This document shows positions 42,345 to 51,255 of a stretch of 54,729 bases of DNA, in pieces. Both the position numbers and the translations under genes were made by a program. The DNA lies in the NCBI RefSeq assembly GCF_020731355.1, contig NZ_JAJFZK010000016.1:1-54729 (forward strand). The letters are read 5' to 3'. This DNA comes from Bacillus sp. REN16. GTDB taxonomy: Bacteria > Bacillota > Bacilli > Bacillales > Bacillaceae_L. The notes beneath the pieces are model-generated. The model ran no database searches. It was not told the origin of the DNA and saw only the letters and a program-made list of their open reading frames with translations. Every line of letters starts with the position of its first letter. The stretch's first letter is position 1.

Positions 42345-43709
42345 TCATAGCAAAAATATACCAATCAAAATACCTATTAAACTCATTAATACGGAGAAAA
42401 AAAAGTTTTGTTTTGTAACTTGATATGGGCTAACTCCGAGTTGCTGAGCCGTTAGGGTCGCACTTATGCCGTATGGGGCAGAAGCAGATATCGATAATGA
42501 TGATACTATTAGGACGATGCCGATACTTAATGGATTTATTACATCAAATAATGGTCGTAAAATTTCAAGTAGTACTGCAATCGTTGCTATCGGGTGAACA
42601 CCAATCATGGCGAAGATGAAATACACAGCTGTTATAAAGATGAAAATTAAAATAGCAAAGTCTGAAATTTGGTTGAGTATAGATTGTAATAAATTTGGAA
42701 AGTTGGTGTTGTTAAACCCATTTGAGAAAAAAGCGAGAGAAAGAAATAATGCGACCAAATTCTGCATCTCGTTATTATAAGTTGTCCAACTTTGCCATCC
42801 TCCCTTTAAGAAAATCGCTGTATTTCGCATAAATATTGACCAAATGAATGCAAAGGGGAAAATTACAAGTGATACCGATAAAATAAAATTCATATTAAAG
42901 AAATGATTCACTGTAACAATGGTTGCTAGGAACAAACATAATATTATAATTAATTTAATAAAAGCTATCCATAATAATTTTTTATCAATCTGAATCGACT
43001 CAAATTGAGTTTGCTTATCTTTAAATTTCCATTTACTGATAACAATATCAATAATGGCTGTAAGAATGGAACAAAGGAGCAGCCATGGAAGATAGGTTAA
43101 ATAACTAATATTTGTTCCATCTACTGTCATACCAACGAGTATTTCCATTGGGCTCCAAATAACTGCAAGTGCAAGAGCGCGTAACGAAGTTTGAATTAGA
43201 AAGCTATGCCGTGTTTTTGGCTCTATATTTTTCATTTTATTTATTAAAATTTGTAGGTACATGTAAATAGCGGATACATTAATAAAGATGACCAAGCTAT
43301 AGATTGTAAAAAATCCTCTAGTATATAACTCTGATAGATTATCTGACTTTGGTTGGATGATACCTTCAAGACTTTGATCATATTCCCCTACGCTCGACAT
43401 CCATGGTAATATGCTCAAAAAGACGAGCATAGGAAGGGTTGATGAAGTTTGATTCGGAATTTCATACCAAGGTATATTTCCTGAAAGGCTCATGGAGATC
43501 CCTGAAATTACAAAAAATGCACTTATGATTTTAAATAATTTACTAGCCAATAACCATGAAATGATAAAAATCAAAATAGAGCTCCAACTTACAACTAGAT
43601 GAATGACATTTGAATCAATAAAAAAATTACAAGTAAATAGTAAAAATAATAGACCATAAACAATATATAAATAGCTACGAAATTCATGAAGTTCTAAAAA
43701 TCGTTTCAC
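42345..43709 (-). CDS. Polytopic membrane protein, putative organic-acid permease
   Basis: 454 residues with about 11-13 predicted membrane helices and almost no soluble parts except a loop near 215-240. GTG start at 43709 follows GAGGGGGTTTCAAGG. The segment IGVHPIATIAVLLEILRPLF followed by SSLSISASAPYGISATLTAQ resembles the C-terminal half of DctM/ArsB/CitM-like anion permeases, with a small-residue re-entrant stretch. It is divergent from the GntR-TRAP operon and shares its regulatory region, so could import a related acid. Exact family uncertain. Confidence 0.5.
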   Translation of the reverse strand: MKRFLELHEFRSYLYIVYGLLFLLFTCNFFIDSNVIHLVVSWSSILIFIISWLLASKLFKIISAFFVISGISMSLSGNIPWYEIPNQTSSTLPMLVFLSILPWMSSVGEYDQSLEGIIQPKSDNLSELYTRGFFTIYSLVIFINVSAIYMYLQILINKMKNIEPKTRHSFLIQTSLRALALAVIWSPMEILVGMTVDGTNISYLTYLPWLLLCSILTAIIDIVISKWKFKDKQTQFESIQIDKKLLWIAFIKLIIILCLFLATIVTVNHFFNMNFILSVSLVIFPFAFIWSIFMRNTAIFLKGGWQSWTTYNNEMQNLVALFLSLAFFSNGFNNTNFPNLLQSILNQISDFAILIFIFITAVYFIFAMIGVHPIATIAVLLEILRPLFDVINPLSIGIVLIVSSLSISASAPYGISATLTAQQLGVSPYQVTKQNFFFSVLMSLIGILIGIFLL

Positions 43710-43869
43710 CCTTGAAACCCCCTCTTATACCTGTGCTCACTCAAATATGACATATATATAGCATTTTTCAATTGGATAATCCTAACTATTATCTATTTTT
43801 AAAGACTTATATATTTGAGAAATCCAACTACCATCCTATCCTTTAAAAAAGCTTATATTTTTTAAAATA

Positions 43870-44088
43870 TGTCATACAACTTAACTAAAATAATTATTGT
43901 TCTTTACAAGTTGTTATACAATTTTTTTGCAAAAAATGAGTTTTTTTGCAAAATTGTCTTTTCAAACGCTTTCATACATGATATTATACAATCAAGTTGT
44001 AAATAAACACAATAAAATTAATAGTCTTGTATGACAAGTTGGATTTCGATTTATAATATTTAGTTGCAGAGTGTAACCTGTCATACAA
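43870..44088. promoter_or_regulatory. Repeated TTGTNATACAA operators in the divergent control region
   Basis: Matches to TTGTATGACAA or its complement occur at 43870-43879 (TGTCATACAA), 43911-43921 (TTGTTATACAA), 44027-44037 (TTGTATGACAA) and 44079-44088 (TGTCATACAA). They flank TATAAT at 44052-44057. The FCD-type GntR protein encoded at 44105 is the natural ligand. The layout would let it control both the permease and the TRAP operon. Confidence 0.6.
43961..43974. promoter_or_regulatory. CcpA cre site
   Basis: The complement reads TGAAAGCGTTTGAA, matching the catabolite-responsive element consensus at the central CG and flanking positions. It lies midway in the divergent region, so carbon catabolite repression of this island is likely. 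Confidence 0.55.
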
Positions 44089-44104
44089 ATTAGGTGGTGA
44101 ATAA

Positions 44105-44791
44105 ATGACTGTTGAGTTGAGCCCAAGTGAGAAGGTTTATAATTACATCATGGAGAAAATCGTTTCAAAAGAATGGCAACCTAAGACAAAGATTATGTCA
44201 GAGAATCAACTATCGACGGAATTAAATGTTAGCAGAATTTCTGTAAGGGAAGCACTTGAAAAACTAGTAGCCTTTGGGATTTTGGATAAAAAAAGAGGAT
44301 CTGGAACAATCGTAAACGAAATAAAGCCATCCATCTTCTTAAAAAATCTTTTTCCATTAATGGCATTAAGTGAGAATGATTTAGAAGAAATTATGGAGTT
44401 TCGGATTTTCTTTGAATACGGAAATGTCCATATGTTCATGGAGAATTACGATGAAAAGGCTGTCGTAAAGTTAAAAGAATACTATGAAAAAATGGTTGAA
44501 AACTATGACGATCAAGAGCAATACCATTTGTATGATTTTTATTTTCATAAGCTAATAGCAGAGGGAACGAAGAATCCAATTGCGAGAAGTATCAATGAAA
44601 CACTTCATAGTATATTAAAATTCAATATCAAGCAAATGTATCATGAAGTGGGTCCTGATAATGCGATTCACTATCATAAAGCGATACTTGAAGCAATTGA
44701 GAAACGGGACACAGCTCTGGCATCATTGTTAATGAGGAGACACCTAGAGGAAGCTTTGGAAAATATCCGTAAGCTGAAAGTAACTGAATAA
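44105..44791 (+). CDS. GntR/FadR-type (FCD) transcription regulator
   Basis: 228 residues. The N-terminal winged helix is seen in LSTELNVSRISVREALEKLV and then RGSGTIVNE. The C-terminal FCD helical bundle carries the usual metal-binding Asp/His residues: YDFYFHKLIAEGTKN and AIHYHKAILEAIEKRD, then RRHLEEAL. Such regulators of sugar-acid and organic-acid operons are released by the pathway substrate or a 2-keto intermediate. Its start follows TTAGGTGGTGAATAA. The terminator at 44820 separates it from the TRAP genes. Confidence 0.8.
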   Translation: MTVELSPSEKVYNYIMEKIVSKEWQPKTKIMSENQLSTELNVSRISVREALEKLVAFGILDKKRGSGTIVNEIKPSIFLKNLFPLMALSENDLEEIMEFRIFFEYGNVHMFMENYDEKAVVKLKEYYEKMVENYDDQEQYHLYDFYFHKLIAEGTKNPIARSINETLHSILKFNIKQMYHEVGPDNAIHYHKAILEAIEKRDTALASLLMRRHLEEALENIRKLKVTE

Positions 44792-44819
44792 CAAGGTTTG
44801 TGAAATACAGTAATAAGCC

Positions 44820-44866
44820 GGCTGCTACATAGAATGATTTTTCCAATCATTCGCAGCCTGACTTTT
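44820..44866 (+). terminator. Terminator or attenuator between gntR and dctP
   Basis: GGCTGC (44820) pairs with GCAGCC (44853), with an inner stem GAATGATT/AATCATTC, then CTGACTTTTT. No other promoter is obvious before dctP, so it may be partial. Confidence 0.7.
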
Positions 44867-44902
44867 TATAAAATTATTGAACCATTGAGGGGGACTCAAA
44901 TT

Positions 44903-45922
44903 ATGAAAAAAATGGCTCTATTATTTATATCCCTATTGACAGCGCTTACTCTTGCGGCTTGTGCCAATAACGGAGCAAGTGCTGGTGAAGGTGATGTAAA
45001 AACAATTAAGATTGGTCATGGGGCTGCTGAATCATTCCACATGCACCAGGCGTGGTTAAAGTTTAAAGAAGAGCTTGAAAAAGACGGTAGTTTCAAAGTA
45101 GAGATTTATCCATCTTCACAATTTGGTAATGATGCAGAAATGATTGAAAGCGTAAAAACGGGTGACTTAACAATGGCTACACCACCTTCTTCTTTCTTAA
45201 CAGAAGAAGCACCAAATATAGCTTTAATCGAGTTGCCATATGTATTTGAAAGTCGACAAAATGCGATCAACACCCTTGCAGGTGAGTGGGGACAAAAACA
45301 ATTAGCAGATTTAGAGGATAATGGATTAGTAGGTTTAGGTTATTTAGAAAATGGATTACGTCATTTTACAAACAATAAAAAACCAGTTCGTACTCCTGAA
45401 GACATAGAAGGTTTAAAATTACGTACAATGCAGGTTCCGGCACACGTATATCTATGGAATGATTTAGGTGCAACTGCAGAGGGGGCACCATTTGCGGAAG
45501 TATACAACAATTTAAGTTCAGGACGTTTTGATGGTCAAGAGAACCCAATTGGAATTATTTACTCTCAAAAGTTCTATGAAGTCCAAAAATATATGACGTT
45601 AACAGGTCACGTGTACACTGCATATCTTCCAGTTATGAACCATGATTTTTGGAACGGTCTATCTGAAGAGGAACAAACTGCAATTAAAGATGCTTTCAAG
45701 GTTGGATATGATTACCAACTTGAGCTAATCAAAAAAGAAGAAGCTGAACAGCTTGAAGAGATTGCGAATAATGACCAATATAAAACAGAAGTTATTGAAT
45801 TAACAGATGATGAAAAGCAAGCATTTATGGAAGCTGCACAACCAACTTTAGAACATTACCGCGATGAACTTGGTGCTGAAGCCTATGATGAATTCATCGA
45901 GGCAGCTAAAGCTGCAAAATAA
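44903..45922 (+). CDS. dctP: TRAP transporter solute-binding lipoprotein DctP
   Basis: 339 residues from ATG at 44903 after GAGGGGGACTCAAATT. The lipoprotein signal is MKKMALLFISLLTALTLAAC. The DctP fold follows: IKIGHGAAESFHMHQAWLKF, IYPSSQFGNDAEMIESVKTG, LRTMQVPAHVYLWNDLGATA with the conserved carboxylate-binding Arg, and YNNLSSGRFDGQENP near 215. It captures an acidic substrate for the Na+-driven DctQM complex. The substrate is probably a sugar acid. Confidence 0.85.
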   Translation: MKKMALLFISLLTALTLAACANNGASAGEGDVKTIKIGHGAAESFHMHQAWLKFKEELEKDGSFKVEIYPSSQFGNDAEMIESVKTGDLTMATPPSSFLTEEAPNIALIELPYVFESRQNAINTLAGEWGQKQLADLEDNGLVGLGYLENGLRHFTNNKKPVRTPEDIEGLKLRTMQVPAHVYLWNDLGATAEGAPFAEVYNNLSSGRFDGQENPIGIIYSQKFYEVQKYMTLTGHVYTAYLPVMNHDFWNGLSEEEQTAIKDAFKVGYDYQLELIKKEEAEQLEEIANNDQYKTEVIELTDDEKQAFMEAAQPTLEHYRDELGAEAYDEFIEAAKAAK

Positions 45923-45937
45923 GTAGCATTTCATTCC

Positions 45938-45962
45938 GGGTCTACACTTTTGGTGTAGCCCC
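45938..45962 (+). terminator. Attenuator hairpin after dctP
   Basis: GGGTCTACAC and GTGTAGCCC pair around TTTTG, followed by a short T run. It likely gives more binding protein than membrane subunits. Confidence 0.6.
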
Positions 45963-46013
45963 GTTTAATAGTAGAAACATTTGTAGTAGTAATACCTTAT
46001 GTGAGGTGAGAAA

Positions 46014-46502
46014 ATGGTAATTTTCAAGTGGTTAAACGAAAACTTTGAGAAAGTATTTACAACCATTCTATTTATGGCGTTTAGTGGTTTAATGATTATT
46101 AATGTGTTGATGATCCTTATTTCAAATGAAGCAATCTCATGGGCATCTGAGGGTGTAATGCTTTTGTTCGTCTTCTTTGTTTGGGTGGCCATTAGCTATG
46201 CTTTTAAAGAACGAAAACATATTAGTGTTACTGCTTTAACGGATATGTTTCCGGAGAAGGGGCGCAAGATGATGTCGATTATCGTTAATTTTATCGTCAT
46301 AGCATTTTTCGCAGTCTTGGCATATGCAGGTATTGAATTGTTGCTTCACCCGTCTGTCCTAAATAAAAGTTCTTTATTAATACAATACCCAATGTGGCTG
46401 TTTTACTTTTCTGCACCACTTGGTGCTTCGCTTTCAATCATTCGATTACTACAGAATACAATTGAAGATTTAAAAAACTTTAACAAAGAAACTACAGTCT
46501 AG
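46014..46502 (+). CDS. dctQ: TRAP transporter small membrane subunit DctQ
   Basis: 162 residues with four hydrophobic helices, starting after GTGAGGTGAGAAA. The segment LLFVFFVWVAISYAFKERKH is the DctQ signature near 50, and a second GASLSIIRLLQN closes the last helix. It pairs with DctM. Confidence 0.85.
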   Translation: MVIFKWLNENFEKVFTTILFMAFSGLMIINVLMILISNEAISWASEGVMLLFVFFVWVAISYAFKERKHISVTALTDMFPEKGRKMMSIIVNFIVIAFFAVLAYAGIELLLHPSVLNKSSLLIQYPMWLFYFSAPLGASLSIIRLLQNTIEDLKNFNKETTV

Positions 46503-46517
46503 AAAGGAGGAAGATAC

Positions 46518-47810
46518 ATGGAAGCACTTGTATTATTTGGATTACTCTTTCTTCTAATTGCGATTGGGGTTCCGATTGCCATTTCATTAGGACTTTCTTC
46601 AATGCTAATGATCTTTTTGTATGGAACCTCTACTTTAAATTTACAGGCACGTTCAGTTGTAACAGCTCTTGATTCCTATCCATTGTTGGCTGTTCCGTTA
46701 TTTATTTTAGCTGGCGATTTGATGTTTTCGGGTGGGCTTTCAAGAAGATTGATTGCATTTGTTGATTCGATTGTAGGACATTTTAAAGCTGGCTTAGGAT
46801 ATGTTAATGTATTGGCTTCAACATTCTTTGCGGCTATTTCAGGTTCCTCACCAGCGACTGTGGCTGCAATTGGAACAAACATGATTCCTGAAATGGAAAA
46901 GCGTGAATATACAAAGGAATATAGTACATCATTAACAGCCGCATCAGGCATGATTGGGGTATTAATTCCACCAAGTATTCCATTTATCATGTATGGTATA
47001 TCAGCTGAACAATCAGTTGGAGTATTATTCATTGCTGGTATTATACCAGGTTTACTTTTTTCACTCGGATTTATGATTACAGCGTATATTTTGTATAGAA
47101 AATTAGGGTTCCAACAATTAGGACAAGGTCAATTTGTACTACTAAATGTGTGGAAAACATTTGTGAAGGCGATTTGGGCAATATTAGCTCCTGTCATTAT
47201 TTTAGGTGGAATTTACGGTGGATTGTTCTCACCTACAGAGGCTGCAGCAGTTGGAGTATTTTACTCATTAATAGTGGGTGTGTTTATCTACCGGGATTTA
47301 AAAATAAAAGATATTCCTAAGGTTTTTATGCAGTCTAGCTTAACGTCTGGAACTGTTTTAGCGTTGGTTGCATTCGCATCTATCTTTGGAAGACTTTTAA
47401 CATTAGAGCAAGTCCCTGTTAAACTAGCAAACTTTTTAACTGGTATTTCCGACAGCCCGATTGTAATCCTTTTAATTATCAATCTGATGTTGTTAGTTGT
47501 TGGAATGTTCATGGAAACGATTGCTTCAATCATTATTTTAACACCTATCCTATTACCGGTTGTTACTGCAGTAGGGGTGGATCCGATTTTATTCGGTGTA
47601 ATTATGACTGTAAACCTTGCTATCGGTTTCTGTACACCACCACTGGGAGTTAACTTGTTCGTGGCGAGTGGAATTAGTGGTCTTTCAATTGAAAAAATTT
47701 CAAAAGCAATTTTACCATATTTTATCGTAATGATTATTCTATTGTTATTGGTAACGTATGTTCCAGCAATTTCATTATATTTACCTAACCAGATAATAGG
47801 TACAAATTAA
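46518..47810 (+). CDS. dctM: TRAP transporter large membrane subunit DctM
   Basis: 430 residues, the usual DctM length, with 11-12 helices. Signature blocks are ALDSYPLLAVPLFILAGDLM, the AAISGSSPATVAAIGTNMIP loop, LIPPSIPFIMYGISAEQSVG, and GVIMTVNLAIGFCTPPLGVN near 365. It catalyses Na+-coupled uptake of the DctP-bound acid. Confidence 0.9.
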   Translation: MEALVLFGLLFLLIAIGVPIAISLGLSSMLMIFLYGTSTLNLQARSVVTALDSYPLLAVPLFILAGDLMFSGGLSRRLIAFVDSIVGHFKAGLGYVNVLASTFFAAISGSSPATVAAIGTNMIPEMEKREYTKEYSTSLTAASGMIGVLIPPSIPFIMYGISAEQSVGVLFIAGIIPGLLFSLGFMITAYILYRKLGFQQLGQGQFVLLNVWKTFVKAIWAILAPVIILGGIYGGLFSPTEAAAVGVFYSLIVGVFIYRDLKIKDIPKVFMQSSLTSGTVLALVAFASIFGRLLTLEQVPVKLANFLTGISDSPIVILLIINLMLLVVGMFMETIASIIILTPILLPVVTAVGVDPILFGVIMTVNLAIGFCTPPLGVNLFVASGISGLSIEKISKAILPYFIVMIILLLLVTYVPAISLYLPNQIIGTN

Positions 47811-47835
47811 GAAAAGTCATCGGAGGAGAAATGAA

Positions 47836-48849
47836 ATGGCAAAGTTCAAAGTGTATATAAGTGACTATGATTATCCAGATACAGATATTGAAAAACGTGT
47901 CTTGGAACCAATTGGAGCGGAAGTGATTGGTCTTCAATGTAACACTGGAGAAAATTTAGCAGAATTAGCAAAGGACGCTGATGCCATCATTCAACAATAT
48001 GCTAAAATTCCACGTTCTACAATTGAAAAGCTTCCGACATGTAAAGTAATAGCTCGCTATGGAATAGGTGTTGATATTCTAGATGTCGATGCTGCCTATG
48101 AACATGGAATGGTTGTAACTAACGTGTCGGATTACTGTATCGATGAAGTGGCAGACCATTCTATTTCAATGGCATTTACATTGATTCGATCAATCCCTTC
48201 CTATAATAAAGCAACTCATGAAGGAAGATGGCATTGGAGCGACTGGAATGCACCCATCCATCGAATGAGGGAAATGACATTTGGATTAGTAGGATTTGGA
48301 CGAATTGCACAAAACATGGCTCGTAAGCTGTCAGCTTTCGGTTTTAACATTGTGGCGTATGATCCATATGTTTCAAAGAGCTTTATGTCTACATTTGGTG
48401 TCACAAAGGTAGATTTGAATACTCTTTTACAAAAATCTCATCTTGTTGATATAATGTGTCCTTACACACCTGAGACGCACCATTTAATCAATGAAAATAC
48501 TTTAAAAATGATGCGTGAAGATGCGATTTTAATTAACTGTGCACGTGGAAAAGTAGTAGATAACGCAGCTCTATACCGCGCATTAACCGAAGGATGGATT
48601 GTAGCAGCAGGCTTAGATGATACAGAAGAAGAACCAGCAAAGGCGGAAAATTGGACTGCAGACATGAATCCTTTATTTAAATTAGATAATGTCATCGTCA
48701 CTCCACATGCTGCCTATGTTTCTCAAGCAGCATTGGATGAAGCAAGAAGAACAGCAGCAGAAAATGTAAAGGCTGTCCTACTTGGCGAAACACCTCCTAA
48801 CCTAGTGAAGCCTAGTGCGAATATGAGGACTTTAAATGAACAGAAATAA
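47836..48849 (+). CDS. D-isomer-specific 2-hydroxyacid dehydrogenase
   Basis: 337 residues. The NAD-binding fold has GLVGFGRIAQNMARKL (GxGxxA type). The catalytic Arg is in INCARGKVVDNAAL, a Glu precedes the last helix, and the His is in VIVTPHAAYVS. The N-terminal half has KVIARYGIGVDILDVDAA. It resembles the SerA/CtBP/glyoxylate reductase group. In this island it probably oxidises or reduces a sugar-acid-derived 2-hydroxy/2-keto pair. It overlaps the aldolase gene by 14 bases, so the two are coupled. Confidence 0.75.
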   Translation: MAKFKVYISDYDYPDTDIEKRVLEPIGAEVIGLQCNTGENLAELAKDADAIIQQYAKIPRSTIEKLPTCKVIARYGIGVDILDVDAAYEHGMVVTNVSDYCIDEVADHSISMAFTLIRSIPSYNKATHEGRWHWSDWNAPIHRMREMTFGLVGFGRIAQNMARKLSAFGFNIVAYDPYVSKSFMSTFGVTKVDLNTLLQKSHLVDIMCPYTPETHHLINENTLKMMREDAILINCARGKVVDNAALYRALTEGWIVAAGLDDTEEEPAKAENWTADMNPLFKLDNVIVTPHAAYVSQAALDEARRTAAENVKAVLLGETPPNLVKPSANMRTLNEQK

Positions 48850-49480
48850 CATCATTGAAAAAGTAAATGAAGAAAAAATCATTGCGATAATACGTGGTGT
48901 GTCTGAAGACCAAATTGTACATGTTGTTGGAGCGTTAAAGGATGGCGGTATTTCATTAGTGGAAATTACATTTGATCATGATCAGCCTGATTTTATTGAA
49001 GCAACTACAAGGAAAATCCGAAAAGTTAGAGAAGATTTCGGCGACCAAGTTTATGTAGGTGCTGGAACGGTACTAACAGATGAAGAGGTTGTTGCAGCAG
49101 CAAACGCCGGTGCTGATTATATAATTTCTCCTAATGTCAACGAAGCGGTAATAAGAAAAACGGTCGAATTAGAGAAGGTTTCGATTCCGGGTGCTTTAAC
49201 GCCAACAGAAGCAGAATTTGCACATCGTGTTGGTGCGGACTTTGTTAAATTGTTCCCTGCGGGTGATCTTGGAATCAATTATATTAAATCACTTCTTGCA
49301 CCACTGAAGCATATTCCAATTTTAGCTGTTGGTGGCGTAACCCCAGCTACTATCAAAGATTATTTAGACTTAGGAATTAATGGGGTTGGAATCGGAGGAG
49401 GTCTTGTAAACAAAGAGACTGCAAAGAATCCAGAGAAGCTAGTTGAAGTAGCAAAAGAATTTGTAAAAAACGCAAGATAA
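48836..49480 (+). CDS. eda: KDPG/KDPGal-type aldolase
   Basis: 214 residues, full length for class I KDPG aldolases. The Schiff-base Lys is in ADFVKLFPAGDLGINYIKSL; the catalytic Glu is in LVEITFDH near 45, and VGAGTVLTDEEV and GALTPTEAEFAHRVGADF are family blocks. It cleaves a 2-keto-3-deoxy-6-phospho sugar acid to pyruvate and glyceraldehyde 3-phosphate. With DgoK downstream the galacto form is the better guess. Confidence 0.85.
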   Translation: MNRNNIIEKVNEEKIIAIIRGVSEDQIVHVVGALKDGGISLVEITFDHDQPDFIEATTRKIRKVREDFGDQVYVGAGTVLTDEEVVAAANAGADYIISPNVNEAVIRKTVELEKVSIPGALTPTEAEFAHRVGADFVKLFPAGDLGINYIKSLLAPLKHIPILAVGGVTPATIKDYLDLGINGVGIGGGLVNKETAKNPEKLVEVAKEFVKNAR

Positions 49481-49503
49481 ATAATTGGAGGTTGTTTTTT
49501 AAA

Positions 49504-50181
49504 ATGAGAAAAATTATTAATCCTAGAGCAGAAATTAATGAAGATTTAATTAAACCTTTCCGGGAAATGGAAGATGTGTATTCATTATCATGTGTTGTTA
49601 GTGATTGTATGGAACGTAATGGTGTAATGCGGACTGATATAAAGCCCAAAGCAGCTGATAAAAAAATCATCGGACCTGCAGTTACTGTAAAATTAACAGC
49701 TGGTGATATCGTAGACTGCTTAGATGTGTTTAAGGTTGCTAAGCCTGGTGATGTGGTTGTCATTGATGCATTCGGTGAAACAGAAACATCGATATGGGGC
49801 GGACTAATGTCTGGATTAGCTCGTAACACAGGTGTTGTAGGTGCGGTTATCGATGGAGCATGCCGTGATACAGATGAAGCGAAAATGCTAGGATTCCCAA
49901 TTTCAGCAAAAGCGGCTGGTCCTCGTCAAGCCCATACTGCATTATCAGGTCGCAAAGAGCCAATTGAAATTAATGTTCCGATCACTTGTGGCGGCATTAT
50001 AGTAAAGCCTGGTGACTTAGTTGTGGCTGACGAAATCGGGGTTGCGGTTGTTCCTTATGAGGATCTAGAAGAAGTATACACGAAATCAGCTGAACTTGCA
50101 GAAAATGAAAGTAAAGCACGTGCAGAAATTCTAAATGGTGCTACAGTTGAAGATCTTTTAGCGAAATTCGGAAAAATTTAA
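49504..50181 (+). CDS. RraA-like aldolase/decarboxylase family protein
   Basis: 225 residues from ATG at 49504; a TTG at 49492 abuts GGAGG. The family block SGLARNTGVVGAVIDGACRD followed by TDE contains the RD motif used by 4-hydroxy-4-methyl-2-oxoglutarate aldolase and oxaloacetate decarboxylase members. The RNase E regulator role of E. coli RraA does not apply here. Likely acts on a 2-keto acid of the island's pathway. Confidence 0.7.
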   Translation: MRKIINPRAEINEDLIKPFREMEDVYSLSCVVSDCMERNGVMRTDIKPKAADKKIIGPAVTVKLTAGDIVDCLDVFKVAKPGDVVVIDAFGETETSIWGGLMSGLARNTGVVGAVIDGACRDTDEAKMLGFPISAKAAGPRQAHTALSGRKEPIEINVPITCGGIIVKPGDLVVADEIGVAVVPYEDLEEVYTKSAELAENESKARAEILNGATVEDLLAKFGKI

Positions 50182-50190
50182 GGTGTTCTT

Positions 50191-51180
50191 ATGTATAGAA
50201 TAACGATTGATACAGGTACAACCAATTCACGGGTAACCCTTTGGGAGGACGAAATGGCCATTGCCAAAGCCTTTTGTGAGGTTGGGGTGCGGAATACAGC
50301 TATTGATGGCCATAATCAACAGCTACAGAACTCAGTTAAAGAATTGATTGAAGATGTATTAAACCAAAAGAAACTAACAGTAAAGGATATTGCAACCATT
50401 ATTGGTTCTGGAATGATTACATCCAATGTGGGGTTAGTTGAAGTACCTCATTTACTAGCTCCTGCAGGAGTGGAGGAGCTGGCTTCGGGGATGGTGCCAA
50501 AAATGCTTCCAAATATCGTAGACAAAGAAATATGGTTTATCCCAGGAATTAAAAATAATGTTCCTGTAGTTTCAGTAGATAATTGTGAGCAAATGGATAT
50601 TATGAGAGGCGAAGAGGTAGAGACAATCGGACTCATCGAAAGACTTCGAGTAGAAGGTCCGGCGGTATTTGTCTTACCTGGTTCACACTCAAAATTTGTT
50701 TCACTTAATGAAGAAAACAAGATGACAGGTTGTTTAACCTCAATTGCAGGAGAATTATTATCCGTTATCACTCATAATACAATCATTGCAGATGCCGTTA
50801 ACAAATCATTTGCAACTGATTTTCAAAAGGAATTGGTTTTAAAAGGGTTTGAAAATGGGACACGTGTGGGGGTTACACGTACCGCCTTTTCGGTACGAAT
50901 CCTAAGCCAGTTTACCTATTTAACTGATAATGAAAAAGCGAACTTTTTATTAGGTGTCGTTTTATCAGGTGATATCAAGGCCATAAAAAATAGTGAATCT
51001 CTTAATGTTAGTCAGGATACAAAAGTCATCATTGCAGGAAAAGATAGCATGAAGGATTCTTTCGAAGCAATCGTAAAGGAAGATGGCTACTTTTCAGAAA
51101 TAAAGGCTGTATCTAGTGAGGACCAAAGAGACCTTGCTGGTTTTGGTTCGATATGTATTGCGAAAAGACGCGGTTTATAG
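50191..51180 (+). CDS. dgoK: 2-keto-3-deoxygalactonate kinase-like (DgoK family)
   Basis: 329 residues. It begins ITIDTGTTNSRVTLWEDEMA, with GSGMITSNVGLVEVPHLLAP near 72, then FVLPGSHSKFVSLNEENKMT near 165 and a C-terminal QRDLAGFGSICIA. This is the DgoK pattern; the enzyme makes 2-keto-3-deoxy-6-phosphogalactonate for the aldolase. It follows the RraA-like gene by 9 bases, indicating one operon. Confidence 0.8.
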   Translation: MYRITIDTGTTNSRVTLWEDEMAIAKAFCEVGVRNTAIDGHNQQLQNSVKELIEDVLNQKKLTVKDIATIIGSGMITSNVGLVEVPHLLAPAGVEELASGMVPKMLPNIVDKEIWFIPGIKNNVPVVSVDNCEQMDIMRGEEVETIGLIERLRVEGPAVFVLPGSHSKFVSLNEENKMTGCLTSIAGELLSVITHNTIIADAVNKSFATDFQKELVLKGFENGTRVGVTRTAFSVRILSQFTYLTDNEKANFLLGVVLSGDIKAIKNSESLNVSQDTKVIIAGKDSMKDSFEAIVKEDGYFSEIKAVSSEDQRDLAGFGSICIAKRRGL

Positions 51181-51183
51181 AAC

Positions 51184-51214
51184 AATGGTTTGGAGGGCTT
51201 CCTTCCAAACCATT
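51184..51214 (+). terminator. Hairpin after dgoK
   Basis: AATGGTTTGGA and TCCAAACCATT are exact complements around a 9-base loop, with only a short T run. It may attenuate expression of the last gene. Confidence 0.55.
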
Positions 51215-51255
51215 CTTCGTACATGAAAGTAATTCCTCAAAGAAGGTGAACGAAA

